Positions 1-8,403 of a DNA stretch of 39,989 nucleotides are shown here, one piece after another. The position numbers and the translations under genes are program-made. The stretch comes from Phycisphaerae bacterium (GTDB taxonomy: Bacteria > Planctomycetota > Phycisphaerae > Phycisphaerales > SM1A02): assembly GCA_002862305.1 (NCBI GenBank), contig PKCS01000022.1:1-39989 (forward strand). Direction: 5' to 3'. Positions within the stretch are counted from its first letter, which is position 1. The number at the start of each line of letters is the position of its first letter. The notes beneath the pieces were generated by a model that saw nothing but the letters and a program-made list of their open reading frames with translations, searched no databases and was not told the DNA's origin.

Positions 1-596
1 GAACAGGTGGCCTCGACCTCCGGGAGCAGGTGGCTGGAGAGCAGCACCGTCCGATCACCGGCCATGCTCCGGAGCAGCTCCCGGAAGGCGACCTGCTGGA
101 CGGGATCAAGCCCCACGGTGGGCTCGTCCAGGACCAGCAGCGGCGGATCCGCGACGAGGGCGGCGGCCAGGCCGGTACGCTGTCGGAAGCCACGGCTGAG
201 GGTGCCGATCAGCCGCCGGCGGTCCTCGAGCAGTCCGCAGGAGGACAGGGCCCGCTGGATCCCGTCGTTGAGGGCCGCTCCGCGGAGGCCGTGCAGTCGT
301 CCCCGGAAGGCGAGGTACTCCTCCACCCTGAGCTCGGGGTAGAGGGCGTTGGACTCGGGGAGGTAGCCGACCTGGCGGCGGACCCCCGCCGGGTCATGGT
401 TGACGTCGACGCCCCCGACGGACAGCGAACCGGACTCCGGGGGGGCCAGTCCGGCGATCATGCGGATCGTGGAGCTCTTCCCCGCCCCGTTGGGACCGAG
501 AAAACCACAGACCACTCCGCTGGGGACCACGAAGGACAGTCCGTCGACCGCGACGTTCGAGCCGTAGGTTCTGGTGAGTCCGGTTGCGTTGATCAT
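1..596 (-). CDS. ABC transporter ATP-binding protein, 3' end outside window
   Basis: Nucleotide-binding subunit of an ABC transporter, probably the drug/lipid/ABC-2 exporter type; it would hydrolyse ATP at the cytoplasmic membrane for a partner permease lying beyond the left edge. The visible 198 residues contain Walker A (GPNGAGKS, residues 34-41), the signature region as LSRGFRQR in place of LSGGQ, Walker B (LLVLDEPT) followed by GLDP, and the H-loop histidine in LLSSHLLPE. The ATG at 596 begins MINATGLTRTYG, the usual beta-strand start of this family; an in-frame GTG at 608 would add only four residues. The gene is read from the reverse strand and lacks its last roughly 100 codons. The LSRGFRQR form with DEPTVGLDP is typical of gliding/Nat/CcmA-like exporter ATPases. 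The substrate cannot be told. Confidence 0.93.
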   Translation of the reverse strand, partial: MINATGLTRTYGSNVAVDGLSFVVPSGVVCGFLGPNGAGKSSTIRMIAGLAPPESGSLSVGGVDVNHDPAGVRRQVGYLPESNALYPELRVEEYLAFRGRLHGLRGAALNDGIQRALSSCGLLEDRRRLIGTLSRGFRQRTGLAAALVADPPLLVLDEPTVGLDPVQQVAFRELLRSMAGDRTVLLSSHLLPEVEATC

Positions 597-659
597 CGAG
601 CCGTGCACCTGGAGTGATGGAAGAGCCAGACGAAGTCTAGCACCGGTGGGGATTGGCTG

Positions 660-699
660 TTGCTTGGGGACTGACCCTAGAACTACACTGGAAGGGAGG
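660..699 (+). promoter_or_regulatory. Candidate sigma-70 promoter and ribosome binding site of the GAF/receiver gene
   Basis: TTGCTT at 660-665 and TACACT at 684-689 are separated by 18 bases, an acceptable housekeeping promoter. GGGAGG at 694-699 lies 8 bases before the ATG at 708 and is a strong Shine-Dalgarno site. The start predicted from the -10 box would fall close to the Shine-Dalgarno, so the leader would be very short, or an earlier -10 such as TAGAAC at 678-683 is used. Confidence 0.35.
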
Positions 700-707
700 T
701 CACGGAC

Positions 708-2078
708 ATGGCAGACCAGCACCCGAGAATCCTCCTCATCGGCACCGACCTCGAACAGGCCCAGCGTGATCGTCTCGAGGAGTACTTCGAGATCGTGGAG
801 GTCAGTCGCGCGGACCAGGCCATCGAGGAGCTGCTGCACGACCAGCAGGGAGCCCTGGCGTTCGGACCGGGATCGGTCCCGGGCAGCGACCGGGTTCGCG
901 AGCTGCAGGTCCGCGTGGACGAGGTCGACCAGGTCGGGGGGGAACTGCTCGAGCTGGATGCCGAGCGGATCTCCCCGCTCGATCTCGCACAGCGACTGCA
1001 TCTGCTCGAGGAACGGGTGTCCAGCGGCCTGCTCCAGCTGTTCGGGTGGCGGCACTTCGAGGTCCGGCTCCTCGACCGCGAGACGCGCAAGCTTGAGCTG
1101 GTGATCTCCAAGGGGATCTCCCCGCTGCCGGTCGGCCACGTGATCCACGCCGAACTCGAGCACAACGGCATCTCCGGACTCGTCGCGGCGAGCGGTCGCA
1201 GCTACATCTGCCGGGACAGTCGGGGGGACCGGACCTACGTCCACGGCATGGAGGGTGGTCGCAGCAGCCTGACGATACCCCTCCGACTCCATGACCGGGT
1301 GATCGGGATCCTCAACGTGGAGAGCCCGGATCCGGATCGCTTCAACGACGAGGATCGGCTGCTTCTCGAGCTCTACGGTCGATACGCGGCGATGGCGGTC
1401 AACATCCTGGACATGCTCATCGTGGAGCGCTACACGACCAACATGCAGCTGTCGAGCAACGTGCTCTCCGAGCTCGAGTCACCCATCCACCGGATCGAGC
1501 AGGAGGCCCGGGAGATGATCCAGGAACACGACACCGATCCGGTGCTGGTGTCGCACCTCGAGAGCATCACCGAGTCCCTGGCGGCCATGCGGGCGCGGAT
1601 ACAGAGCTGCACCTCGGGACCGCAGACCATCCTCGGCGCGGAGGACGTCATGCACCAGGAGCAGCTGGAACCGATCCTGGCGGGACGTCGGGTGCTGGTC
1701 GCGGACGACCAGGCGGAGGTCCGGCAGACCATCAGGGCGGTGCTGGAACAGCGGGGATGCGAGGTGGTGGTCAGCCCGAGCGGCACGGATGCGATCGAAC
1801 GCATCGGGCTCGAGGCGGAGTCCGGAACCCGGTTCGACCTCGTCATCTCGGACGTCCGGATGCCGGACCGCAACGGATACGAGGTCTTCAGGTCCGCGAA
1901 GGACCACGACTCGGAGGTGCCGGTCATCCTGATGACCGCGTTCGGCTACGACCCCCACCACTCCATCGTGCGCTCGAGCCAGGAGGGGCTGCACTGCTTC
2001 CTCTTCAAGCCGTTCCAGGCCGAGCAGCTCCTGGAGGAGATCTACAAGGCCCTGGTGCTCGACGCCCCCGGGGAGTGA
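708..2078 (+). CDS. GAF domain / degenerate histidine-kinase helix / receiver domain protein
   Basis: Cytoplasmic signalling protein of 456 residues. Residues 1-55 resemble half a receiver fold (PRILLIGTDLEQ). Residues about 85-237 form a GAF domain (FEVRLLDRETRKLEL through IGILNVESPDPDRFNDEDRLLLELY). Residues 240-300 are helical and match the histidine-kinase dimerisation helix, except that Ser254 stands where the phosphorylated histidine should be (SNVLSELESPI). No ATPase domain follows. Residues 327-450 are a complete receiver with the acidic pair D333/D334, phospho-acceptor D382 in SDVRMPD, T410 and K434. The protein could therefore receive phosphate but not make it, and it has no DNA-binding output domain. 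It is a single gene with a good ribosome binding site, and its 3' end faces prmC. Partner kinase and ligand are unknown. Confidence 0.85.
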   Translation: MADQHPRILLIGTDLEQAQRDRLEEYFEIVEVSRADQAIEELLHDQQGALAFGPGSVPGSDRVRELQVRVDEVDQVGGELLELDAERISPLDLAQRLHLLEERVSSGLLQLFGWRHFEVRLLDRETRKLELVISKGISPLPVGHVIHAELEHNGISGLVAASGRSYICRDSRGDRTYVHGMEGGRSSLTIPLRLHDRVIGILNVESPDPDRFNDEDRLLLELYGRYAAMAVNILDMLIVERYTTNMQLSSNVLSELESPIHRIEQEAREMIQEHDTDPVLVSHLESITESLAAMRARIQSCTSGPQTILGAEDVMHQEQLEPILAGRRVLVADDQAEVRQTIRAVLEQRGCEVVVSPSGTDAIERIGLEAESGTRFDLVISDVRMPDRNGYEVFRSAKDHDSEVPVILMTAFGYDPHHSIVRSSQEGLHCFLFKPFQAEQLLEEIYKALVLDAPGE

Positions 2079-2104
2079 CCGCCGGGTGCCACCCACCACC
2101 GGGT

Positions 2105-3205
2105 TCAGGACGTTCTTCGAGCGAACAGCATCCTCGGCAGGTCCTCGTGATCGGGTTCGATCCCCAGCTCGTCGTACGCCCCGAGCCGGCGGGCCTCCTC
2201 GAGGACCTGGTCGGCCGAGGCGGTCGCCAGCTCGACCAGCAGCAGTCCACCGGGCGCCAGCCAGTCCGGGGCCGAGTGGAGGATGGGACGGACGAACTGC
2301 AGCCCGTCTGCACCGCCACGAAGCGCGCGGGCCGGCTCGTAGTCCCTGACGTTCCGGTCGAGCGCCTCGTACTCGGCGTCGCTGACGTAGGGCGGGTTGG
2401 CGCAGATCACGTCGAAGGTCCCCCGTTCGGAATCGGCCAGCGGGTCGAACAGGGAGCCCTCCCGGAACTCGATGAACCCCTCAACCCCGTGGGTCCCGGC
2501 GTTCCGGGCGGCCAGGCGGAGGATCTCGGGATCGATGTCCGTGGCGACCATCCTCAGCTCGCCGTGGCGATCGGTCGGGGTGGACGACTCGACGACCTCG
2601 GCCGGCCGGGATGACGAGGGACCCCGCTGGTTCAGGTCGAGGTCGAAGACCACGTCCTCGTCGGATCCGGAAGCAGGGTCCGGTGGTGGGTCCGTCGGGG
2701 GGGGCGCGGATCGCTGGGAGATCGGGCCGCGACGCGTGGAGTCGAGCAGGGCCAGCAGGCTGATCCCGATGCAGCCGGTGCCGGTGCACAGGTCCAGCAG
2801 CGTCCACTCCCGATCGAGTCCCCGATCCCTCAGCTCACCGAAGGCGCGATCGACCAGGAGCTCCGAGGAGGGCCTGGGGATCAGGGTCACCGGCGAGACC
2901 TCGAACTCGCGGCCGTGGAACGGCCAGCTTCCCACGAGGTACTGGACCGGTTCGTGGGCGCCGGCGCGGGCGACCAGCGCTCTCAGGGTGGCCAGCTGCT
3001 CGGCGGTGGGTTCGTGGTCCGGGGTCATGTACAGCCGGAGGCGATCGCAGTCCAGGACGTGGGCGAGCAGGAGCTCCGCGCAGACCCGGGGGGAATCGAC
3101 GTCCCGGTCCCCCAGGTAGTTGCGGATCCAGTCCAGGAGCCGGCGCACGGTCCAGGGCGCTTCACGGGTGGTCGAGGGGGGTTCTGGCTGCGATGAAGGG
3201 GGCAT
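2105..3205 (-). CDS. prmC: Peptide chain release factor N5-glutamine methyltransferase PrmC (HemK)
   Basis: SAM-dependent enzyme that methylates the glutamine of the GGQ loop of RF1 and RF2 to speed translation termination. The N-terminal helical RF-binding domain (VRRLLDWIRNYLGDRDV, then PVQYLVGSWPFHGREFEV) precedes the Rossmann methyltransferase domain, with motif I LDLCTGTGCIGISL and the catalytic NPPY motif in VICANPPYVSDAEY. At 366 residues it is 70-80 longer than usual. The excess is a low-complexity Pro/Ser/Asp-rich insertion of about 55 residues between motif I and the acidic motif VATDIDPE. Upstream of the ATG there is no Shine-Dalgarno, but TAGGAT (reverse strand, 3220-3215) ends 9 bases before it. 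The usual neighbour prfA is not here. Confidence 0.95.
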   Translation of the reverse strand: MPPSSQPEPPSTTREAPWTVRRLLDWIRNYLGDRDVDSPRVCAELLLAHVLDCDRLRLYMTPDHEPTAEQLATLRALVARAGAHEPVQYLVGSWPFHGREFEVSPVTLIPRPSSELLVDRAFGELRDRGLDREWTLLDLCTGTGCIGISLLALLDSTRRGPISQRSAPPPTDPPPDPASGSDEDVVFDLDLNQRGPSSSRPAEVVESSTPTDRHGELRMVATDIDPEILRLAARNAGTHGVEGFIEFREGSLFDPLADSERGTFDVICANPPYVSDAEYEALDRNVRDYEPARALRGGADGLQFVRPILHSAPDWLAPGGLLLVELATASADQVLEEARRLGAYDELGIEPDHEDLPRMLFARRTS

Positions 3206-3214
3206 GGACCGGAG

Positions 3215-3220
3215 ATCCTA
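3215..3220 (-). promoter_or_regulatory. Candidate -10 box of prmC
   Basis: TAGGAT on the reverse strand ends 9 bases before the prmC ATG, so transcription would begin within about 3 bases of the start codon. No ribosome binding site is visible. It belongs to the set of near-leaderless starts seen in this window. Confidence 0.35.
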
Positions 3221-3302
3221 GCACCTCAGACGGGTGGGACCCCAGCCCGTTATCATGCGCAGTCCGCGAAATGTCCCAACCCGAGGAACCACAGGACCCG
3301 TG

Positions 3303-3743
3303 ATGAAGCACCTGGAACATGCAGAGAGGGAGGCCCGCACGTCGGGGGTGTTCGGAGCGATCACCCTGGAGTCGGCCTCGGGATCGCCGGCACTGGTCTG
3401 CGAGGCGGCGGGAGCGGCCGCCCCGGCGCACTACACCCTCCGGGAGGAGGACGGCAGGATGTTCGTGGGACTCGAGACCAGGGACCGATGGCTGAGCGAG
3501 TCGGTGGAGGCCGACGTGATGCACACCGGGGATTCGCTCGAGGAGCTCGTCGAGGAGGAACTGGCGGAGCTCGGGCTCAGCATCTCCGAACTCGCCGTCC
3601 AGCACTTCCGTGACGACAGCCTCTGCTACGTCTTCCGGACCCCCCTTCCCGAATCATCGGGCCCGCAGGAGGTCGCCTCGTGGCTGCTTGCCTACGAGGC
3701 CGCCTTCCGGGAACTCGGCGACATGAGCGACGACGAGGCATGA
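3303..3743 (+). CDS. Conserved-looking small protein of unknown function
   Basis: A 146-residue acidic soluble protein without signal peptide or membrane segment. I do not recognise the family. The alternation of strands and helices (TSGVFGAITLE, HYTLREEDGRMFVGLETRDRWLSESVE, CYVFRTPLPE, SWLLAYEAAFRELGDM) is loosely like the YbjN/secretion-chaperone fold, but this is a guess. I chose the ATG at 3303 because the protein then begins MKHLEHAEREA; the longer reading from 3234 adds 23 arginine- and proline-rich residues of promoter-like DNA, including TATCAT near 3250. Its stop codon overlaps the start of the next gene (ATGA at 3740-3743), so it is probably co-transcribed and translationally coupled with the glycosyltransferase and may assist it. 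Confidence 0.75.
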   Translation: MKHLEHAEREARTSGVFGAITLESASGSPALVCEAAGAAAPAHYTLREEDGRMFVGLETRDRWLSESVEADVMHTGDSLEELVEEELAELGLSISELAVQHFRDDSLCYVFRTPLPESSGPQEVASWLLAYEAAFRELGDMSDDEA

Positions 3744-5311
3744 GCAAGCAAAGGACGAAGCACCAGAGCAGGGATGGCTCCGAGGAAGAAGAAGTCATGT
3801 CACCTCGAGTTCTCATGCTTGGCTGGGAGTTCCCGCCCTTCATCACCGGAGGCCTGGGCACCGCGTGCTTCGGGCTGACCAAGGCCCTGGACCGCCTCGG
3901 GGTCGAGACGACCTTCATCCTCCCGAAGTCGACCCCGGTCAAGGACGGCTCCCACGTGCGCCTCATCAGTCCGGGCGACGCGGCACGCCGGCTGCTGCAG
4001 GCCGAGGGCGGGGCAAGGCCGGAACCGAAGCCGACGCGGTCCGCCCCGAAGGCGGTCGGGGTGACCCGGACCGAGATCGAGGAGTTCGAGACCATCAACC
4101 AGCAGATGGTGGAGACCGAGGTCCACTGGGACCGCACCACGATCGAGGAGCCGGGCCCGGGGGTGTACAGCAATCTCTACGAGGAGCTCTCCCCGAGGGT
4201 CCAGCAGCTGATGCGGGAGACCGGGCTGGACATCGTCAAGCTGCGCTCGATGGTGCATTCGGGCGAACTCGACTCCAGCCTCGACGACATCGACCTCGCG
4301 CTCTTCTCGGCGCTGCCGGAGGCGGGCCCGCCCCGGCACGAGGACGCGATCGAGATCAACGAGAAGTCCGCCAACAGCGCCGACTACTCCGGGGACCTGG
4401 TCGGGCAGGCCGAACGCTACGCCAGGTTCTGCAGCACCATCTCCCGGAACGTCGACTTCGACGTGATCCACGCCCACGACTGGCTGACCTACCCCGCCGG
4501 ACTCGCGGTCTCGCGGATCTCCGGCAAGCCCCTGGTGGTCCACGTGCACTCCACGGAATTCGATCGTTCCGGGGAGCACGTCAACCAGAGCGTCTACAAC
4601 ATCGAGCGACGGGGGATGCACGGCGCCGCGAGGGTGGTGGCGGTCAGCCAGCTCACCAAGGGGATCATCGTCAACCGCTACGGGATCGACAACCACAAGG
4701 TCAACGTGGTCTGGAACGGGATCGACGTGGATCCCGCCACCAGCGAGGAGACCCACATCAGCGGCAAGGACCAGCTCGTGCTGTACTTCGGCCGCATCAC
4801 CCTGCAGAAGGGTCCCGAGTACTTCATCGCCGCCGCGAAGCGGGTGCTCGAGATCATGCCCCAGGTGAAGTTCGTGGTCGCGGGGTCCGGGGACCTCGCG
4901 GAGCGGATGATCAGGATGGCCGCCGAGATGGGCATCGGGCACAAGGTCCTCTTCACCGGCTTCCTGCGGGGCAAGGACATCGACCGGGTGTTCTCCATCG
5001 CGGACCTCTACGTGATGCCCAGCGTGTCGGAGCCCTTCGGGATCGCGCCGCTGGAGGCGATGAGCCACGACGTTCCGGTGCTGATCAGCAAGCGCTCCGG
5101 AGTCAGCGAGGTGCTCAGCCATGCCCTCAAGGTGGATTTCTGGGACATCGACGACATGGCCAACAAGATCATCGCGGTGCTGCGCCACAGCCCACTCAGC
5201 AAGGCGCTTCGGGACGGCGGCCGCTTCGAACTGCAGAGAATCACCTGGGACGGGGCTGCCCGGAAGTGCGAGCAGATATACAATGAGCTGGTCGCGGACA
5301 CCGTTGCCTAG
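3740..5311 (+). CDS. Glycogen synthase-like glycosyltransferase (GT4/GT5 type)
   Basis: Retaining GT-B glycosyltransferase, probably making alpha-glucan or a related polysaccharide from a nucleotide sugar in the cytoplasm. The N-terminal half opens with RVLMLGWEFPPFITGGLGTA, the starch-synthase-type donor loop, and includes DVIHAHDWLTYPAG. The C-terminal half has YFGRITLQKGPEYFIAAA and the catalytic E-x7-E motif in EPFGIAPLEAM. Between the first strand-helix unit and the DVIHAHDW strand there is an acidic, poorly conserved insertion of well over 100 residues. Start choice: the ATG at 3740 overlaps the previous stop as ATGA. The ATG at 3797 begins directly at MSPRVLML and has GAGGAAG upstream, so it is a serious alternative. 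No branching enzyme or phosphorylase gene is adjacent. Confidence 0.85.
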   Translation: MSKQRTKHQSRDGSEEEEVMSPRVLMLGWEFPPFITGGLGTACFGLTKALDRLGVETTFILPKSTPVKDGSHVRLISPGDAARRLLQAEGGARPEPKPTRSAPKAVGVTRTEIEEFETINQQMVETEVHWDRTTIEEPGPGVYSNLYEELSPRVQQLMRETGLDIVKLRSMVHSGELDSSLDDIDLALFSALPEAGPPRHEDAIEINEKSANSADYSGDLVGQAERYARFCSTISRNVDFDVIHAHDWLTYPAGLAVSRISGKPLVVHVHSTEFDRSGEHVNQSVYNIERRGMHGAARVVAVSQLTKGIIVNRYGIDNHKVNVVWNGIDVDPATSEETHISGKDQLVLYFGRITLQKGPEYFIAAAKRVLEIMPQVKFVVAGSGDLAERMIRMAAEMGIGHKVLFTGFLRGKDIDRVFSIADLYVMPSVSEPFGIAPLEAMSHDVPVLISKRSGVSEVLSHALKVDFWDIDDMANKIIAVLRHSPLSKALRDGGRFELQRITWDGAARKCEQIYNELVADTVA

Positions 5312-5347
5312 CGACCCCGAGAAGCACCGAGCCAGAGCAGTCACGAG

Positions 5348-8300
5348 ATGTCAGTCTTCTTCAAGCGCAGGCAGCCGAGCTCCCCGGTCGAGTCCGCCCG
5401 GGAGACCCCGGATCCGCCGACCAGGCGATCCCCGCTGGATCCCGCGCTCGAGGAGCGGGCGGTGGCCCACGGGCGCACCTTCCTCGCCCATGCAAGGGCG
5501 GGCCGGACCGGGATCCTCAGCAAGGGCTTCTGGTCCGACAAGCTGATGGACCTCTCGATGAAGGACGAGGCCTTCAAGGTCCAGCTGTTCCGGTTCGTGG
5601 ATGCGTTCCCGATGCTCCGCACCCCCGAGCAGGTCCACGAGCACCTCACGGACTACCTGTCGCAGCCGGGGGTCACCCCCCCGCCGGGCTTCGAGCTCGG
5701 GGTCAGGGCCGGCGGGCTGGCCAAGGGGCTCATGACCCGGACCTTCTCGAACCAGATCACCTCGATGGCACGGAAGTTCATCGCGGGGACCGAGTCGACC
5801 AGCGCCCTCCCCCAGCTCGAGAAGCTCTGGAAGAACGGCCTCGCCTTCTCGGTCGACCTCCTCGGCGAGGCCTGCGTGAGCAACGCGGAGGCCGAGGACT
5901 ACCGAAGCAAGTACCGGGACCTGGTGGAGAACCTCCCCGGGATGGTGGCGGCCTGGCCGGCCAATCCGCTGCTCGAGAACGACCACCTCGGGGCGATACC
6001 GAGGACCAACGTGTCGATCAAGATCTCGTCGCTCTTCGCCAACACCGACCCCATCGACTTCGAGGGATCGGTCCGGGGCCTCGAGGAGGCGGTGACCCCC
6101 CTGCTGGAACTCGCGAGCAGGAACGACGTCTTCATCAACTTCGACATGGAGCAGTACGCCCTCAAGGAGATCACCCTCGAGCTGTTCATGCGATGCTGCG
6201 AGAAGATCGACTTCCACGCGGGCATCGCGATGCAGGCCTACCTGCGATCGGGGGACCGGGATGCGGCGAGGCTGGTCGAGTGGTCGAAGCGGACCGGGCG
6301 ACAGGTCTCGGTGCGGCTGGTCAAGGGTGCCTACTGGGACTACGAGACGATCAACGCGGAACAGGAAGGCTGGCCGGTCCCGGTGTGGAGCCACAAGCCG
6401 GACACCGATGCCTGTTTCGAGCGTATGAGCTCCACGTTCATCGACGCCACCCCGCGGACCCGCGGGGAGGGCGGGGTCAAGCTCGCACTGGGCTCGCACA
6501 ACGCACGCTCGATCGGCACCGCGCTGGCGCAGCTCGAACGGGCGGACCTGCCCCCCGAGGCGCTCGAGCTCCAGATGCTCTTCGGCATGGGTCAGGAGCT
6601 CAAGACCGCCTCGACCGAGATGGGACTTCGACTCAGGGAGTACGTGCCCGTGGGCGAGATGATCCCGGGAATGGCCTACCTGGTGCGCAGGCTCCTCGAG
6701 AACACCTCGAATGAATCGTGGCTGAGGGCGGGGTTCCTGGACAACGCCTCCGAGGCCGACCTGCTCCGCTCTCCGCATCGCGGGTTCGAGAACGACCCCG
6801 GGGTGGACCGGATCGAGCGGGCGCCGGAACGCCACCAGCTGTCCGGGACGGTCCCGGAACTCGGGGGTGGACGACCGTTCTTCAGCGAGCCGATGCGCGA
6901 CTTCTCCGAGGCCGGCGCCCGGGACCGCTTCGGTGAGGCGGTTCGAGCCGCGGAGGTCCCGGACCCGCCCACGGACTGCAGCCTCGAGGAGGTCGACCGG
7001 GCGATCGGCGACCTGCACGCCTTCTTCCCGACCTGGTCGGGCACCCCCCACCTGGCCAGGGCCGAGGTGTTGATGAGGGCCGCGGACCTGATGCGCCGGC
7101 GACGGGACGAGCTCTCGGGCATCGTGATCCGCGAGAACGGCAAGACCTGGCGGGATGCGGACGCCGAGGTGTGCGAGGCCATCGATTTCTGCGAGTACTA
7201 CGCGAGGGAGGCGCACCAGCTCTTCGCGCCGCGTCGCCTCGGTCGGTTCATCGGCGAGATCGACGAGGTCTGGAACCAGCCACGGGGGGTGGCCGCGGTG
7301 ATCAGCCCCTGGAACTTCCCCTTCGCGATCTGCGCGGGCATGTGCACCGCGGCCCTGGTCACCGGGAACGTGGTCGCCCTCAAGCCCGCGGAGCAGACGC
7401 CGGGCACCGCCCGGGTGCTGGTGGACCTCCTGCGGCAGGCGGGCCTGCCCGAAGGAGCGATCCGCTACCTGCCGGGTCCGGGGGAGACGGTCGGGGCCTC
7501 GCTGGTGCGCGACCGGAGGATCTCGCTCATCGCCTTCACCGGGTCCCGGGAGGTCGGCCTGGACATCATCGAGGCGGCGGGGCGCACCGATGAGGGACAG
7601 GGACACGTGAAGAAGGTCGTCTGCGAGATGGGCGGGAAGAACGCGATCATCATCGACGCCTCGGCCGACCTCGACGAGGCGGTGCTCGGGGTCCGGCAGT
7701 CCGCGTTCGGATTCAGCGGGCAGAAGTGCTCCGCCTGCAGCAGGGTGATCGTGGTCGACAGTGCCCACGACGCGTTCCTCGACCGGCTGGTGGAGAGCAC
7801 CAGGACGCTGGTGATCGGCGACCCGGTGGATCCGGGAACCGACGTGGGGCCGGTGATCGACGCGGAGGCGGCGGCCAAGATCACGTCGTTCATCGAGCTG
7901 GCGGGGTCGGAAGGAACGATCGAATGCAGCCTGCCCGTCCCGGATGGACTCCCGGAGAAGGTCGGCATGCCCTACGTGGGGCCGACCATCGTCAGCGGGA
8001 TCACCCGGGATGACCGGCTGGCCACCGAGGAGATCTTCGGTCCGGTGCTGGCGGTGATCCGGGTCCGGGACTTCGACGAGGCGCTCGAGGTGGCCAATCA
8101 CACCAGCTACAAGCTGACGGGTGGGGTCTACAGCCGGAAGCCGTCGCATCTCGATCGGGCTCGACGCGAGTTCAGGGTCGGCAACCTCTACCTCAACCGC
8201 GGCATCACCGGGGCCCTGGTCGGCCGCCAGCCGTTCGGGGGCTTCGGCATGAGTGGAGTGGGCAGCAAGGCGGGCGGTTCCGAATACCTGCTCCAGTTCG

Positions 8301-8359
8301 TCGAGCCGAGGGCCTGCAGCGAGAACGCGATGAGACGCGGTTTCGCCCCCGGACTCTGA
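5348..8359 (+). CDS. putA: Bifunctional proline dehydrogenase / L-glutamate gamma-semialdehyde dehydrogenase PutA
   Basis: Oxidises proline to glutamate in two steps, with FAD then NAD+, feeding electrons to quinone at the inner membrane face. The 1003 residues hold a proline dehydrogenase barrel (about 100-470; FDMEQYALKE, RQVSVRLVKGAYWDYE, LGSHNARSI) and an aldehyde dehydrogenase domain (about 550-990; ISPWNFPFAI, AFTGSREVG, VCEMGGKNAI). The catalytic Cys794 lies in SGQKCSACSR and the closing motif is RQPFGGFGMSG. There is no N-terminal ribbon-helix-helix DNA-binding domain, so it is the bifunctional rather than the autoregulatory form; length fits that class. It begins 36 bases after the glycosyltransferase with only a weak ribosome binding site. 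The reverse strand here is also open for about 1000 codons, which is a codon-bias shadow. Confidence 0.97.
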   Translation: MSVFFKRRQPSSPVESARETPDPPTRRSPLDPALEERAVAHGRTFLAHARAGRTGILSKGFWSDKLMDLSMKDEAFKVQLFRFVDAFPMLRTPEQVHEHLTDYLSQPGVTPPPGFELGVRAGGLAKGLMTRTFSNQITSMARKFIAGTESTSALPQLEKLWKNGLAFSVDLLGEACVSNAEAEDYRSKYRDLVENLPGMVAAWPANPLLENDHLGAIPRTNVSIKISSLFANTDPIDFEGSVRGLEEAVTPLLELASRNDVFINFDMEQYALKEITLELFMRCCEKIDFHAGIAMQAYLRSGDRDAARLVEWSKRTGRQVSVRLVKGAYWDYETINAEQEGWPVPVWSHKPDTDACFERMSSTFIDATPRTRGEGGVKLALGSHNARSIGTALAQLERADLPPEALELQMLFGMGQELKTASTEMGLRLREYVPVGEMIPGMAYLVRRLLENTSNESWLRAGFLDNASEADLLRSPHRGFENDPGVDRIERAPERHQLSGTVPELGGGRPFFSEPMRDFSEAGARDRFGEAVRAAEVPDPPTDCSLEEVDRAIGDLHAFFPTWSGTPHLARAEVLMRAADLMRRRRDELSGIVIRENGKTWRDADAEVCEAIDFCEYYAREAHQLFAPRRLGRFIGEIDEVWNQPRGVAAVISPWNFPFAICAGMCTAALVTGNVVALKPAEQTPGTARVLVDLLRQAGLPEGAIRYLPGPGETVGASLVRDRRISLIAFTGSREVGLDIIEAAGRTDEGQGHVKKVVCEMGGKNAIIIDASADLDEAVLGVRQSAFGFSGQKCSACSRVIVVDSAHDAFLDRLVESTRTLVIGDPVDPGTDVGPVIDAEAAAKITSFIELAGSEGTIECSLPVPDGLPEKVGMPYVGPTIVSGITRDDRLATEEIFGPVLAVIRVRDFDEALEVANHTSYKLTGGVYSRKPSHLDRARREFRVGNLYLNRGITGALVGRQPFGGFGMSGVGSKAGGSEYLLQFVEPRACSENAMRRGFAPGL

Positions 8360-8388
8360 GCCCCGGGCACGGGACGCCGGGCTGCGAG

Positions 8389-8394
8389 TACACT
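8389..8394 (+). promoter_or_regulatory. Candidate -10 box of the TauE/SafE gene
   Basis: TACACT ends 9 bases before the ATG at 8404 and no Shine-Dalgarno follows, so the mRNA would start within about 3 bases of the codon. No convincing -35 is seen. Confidence 0.35.
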
Positions 8395-8403
8395 CGACGC
8401 CCA

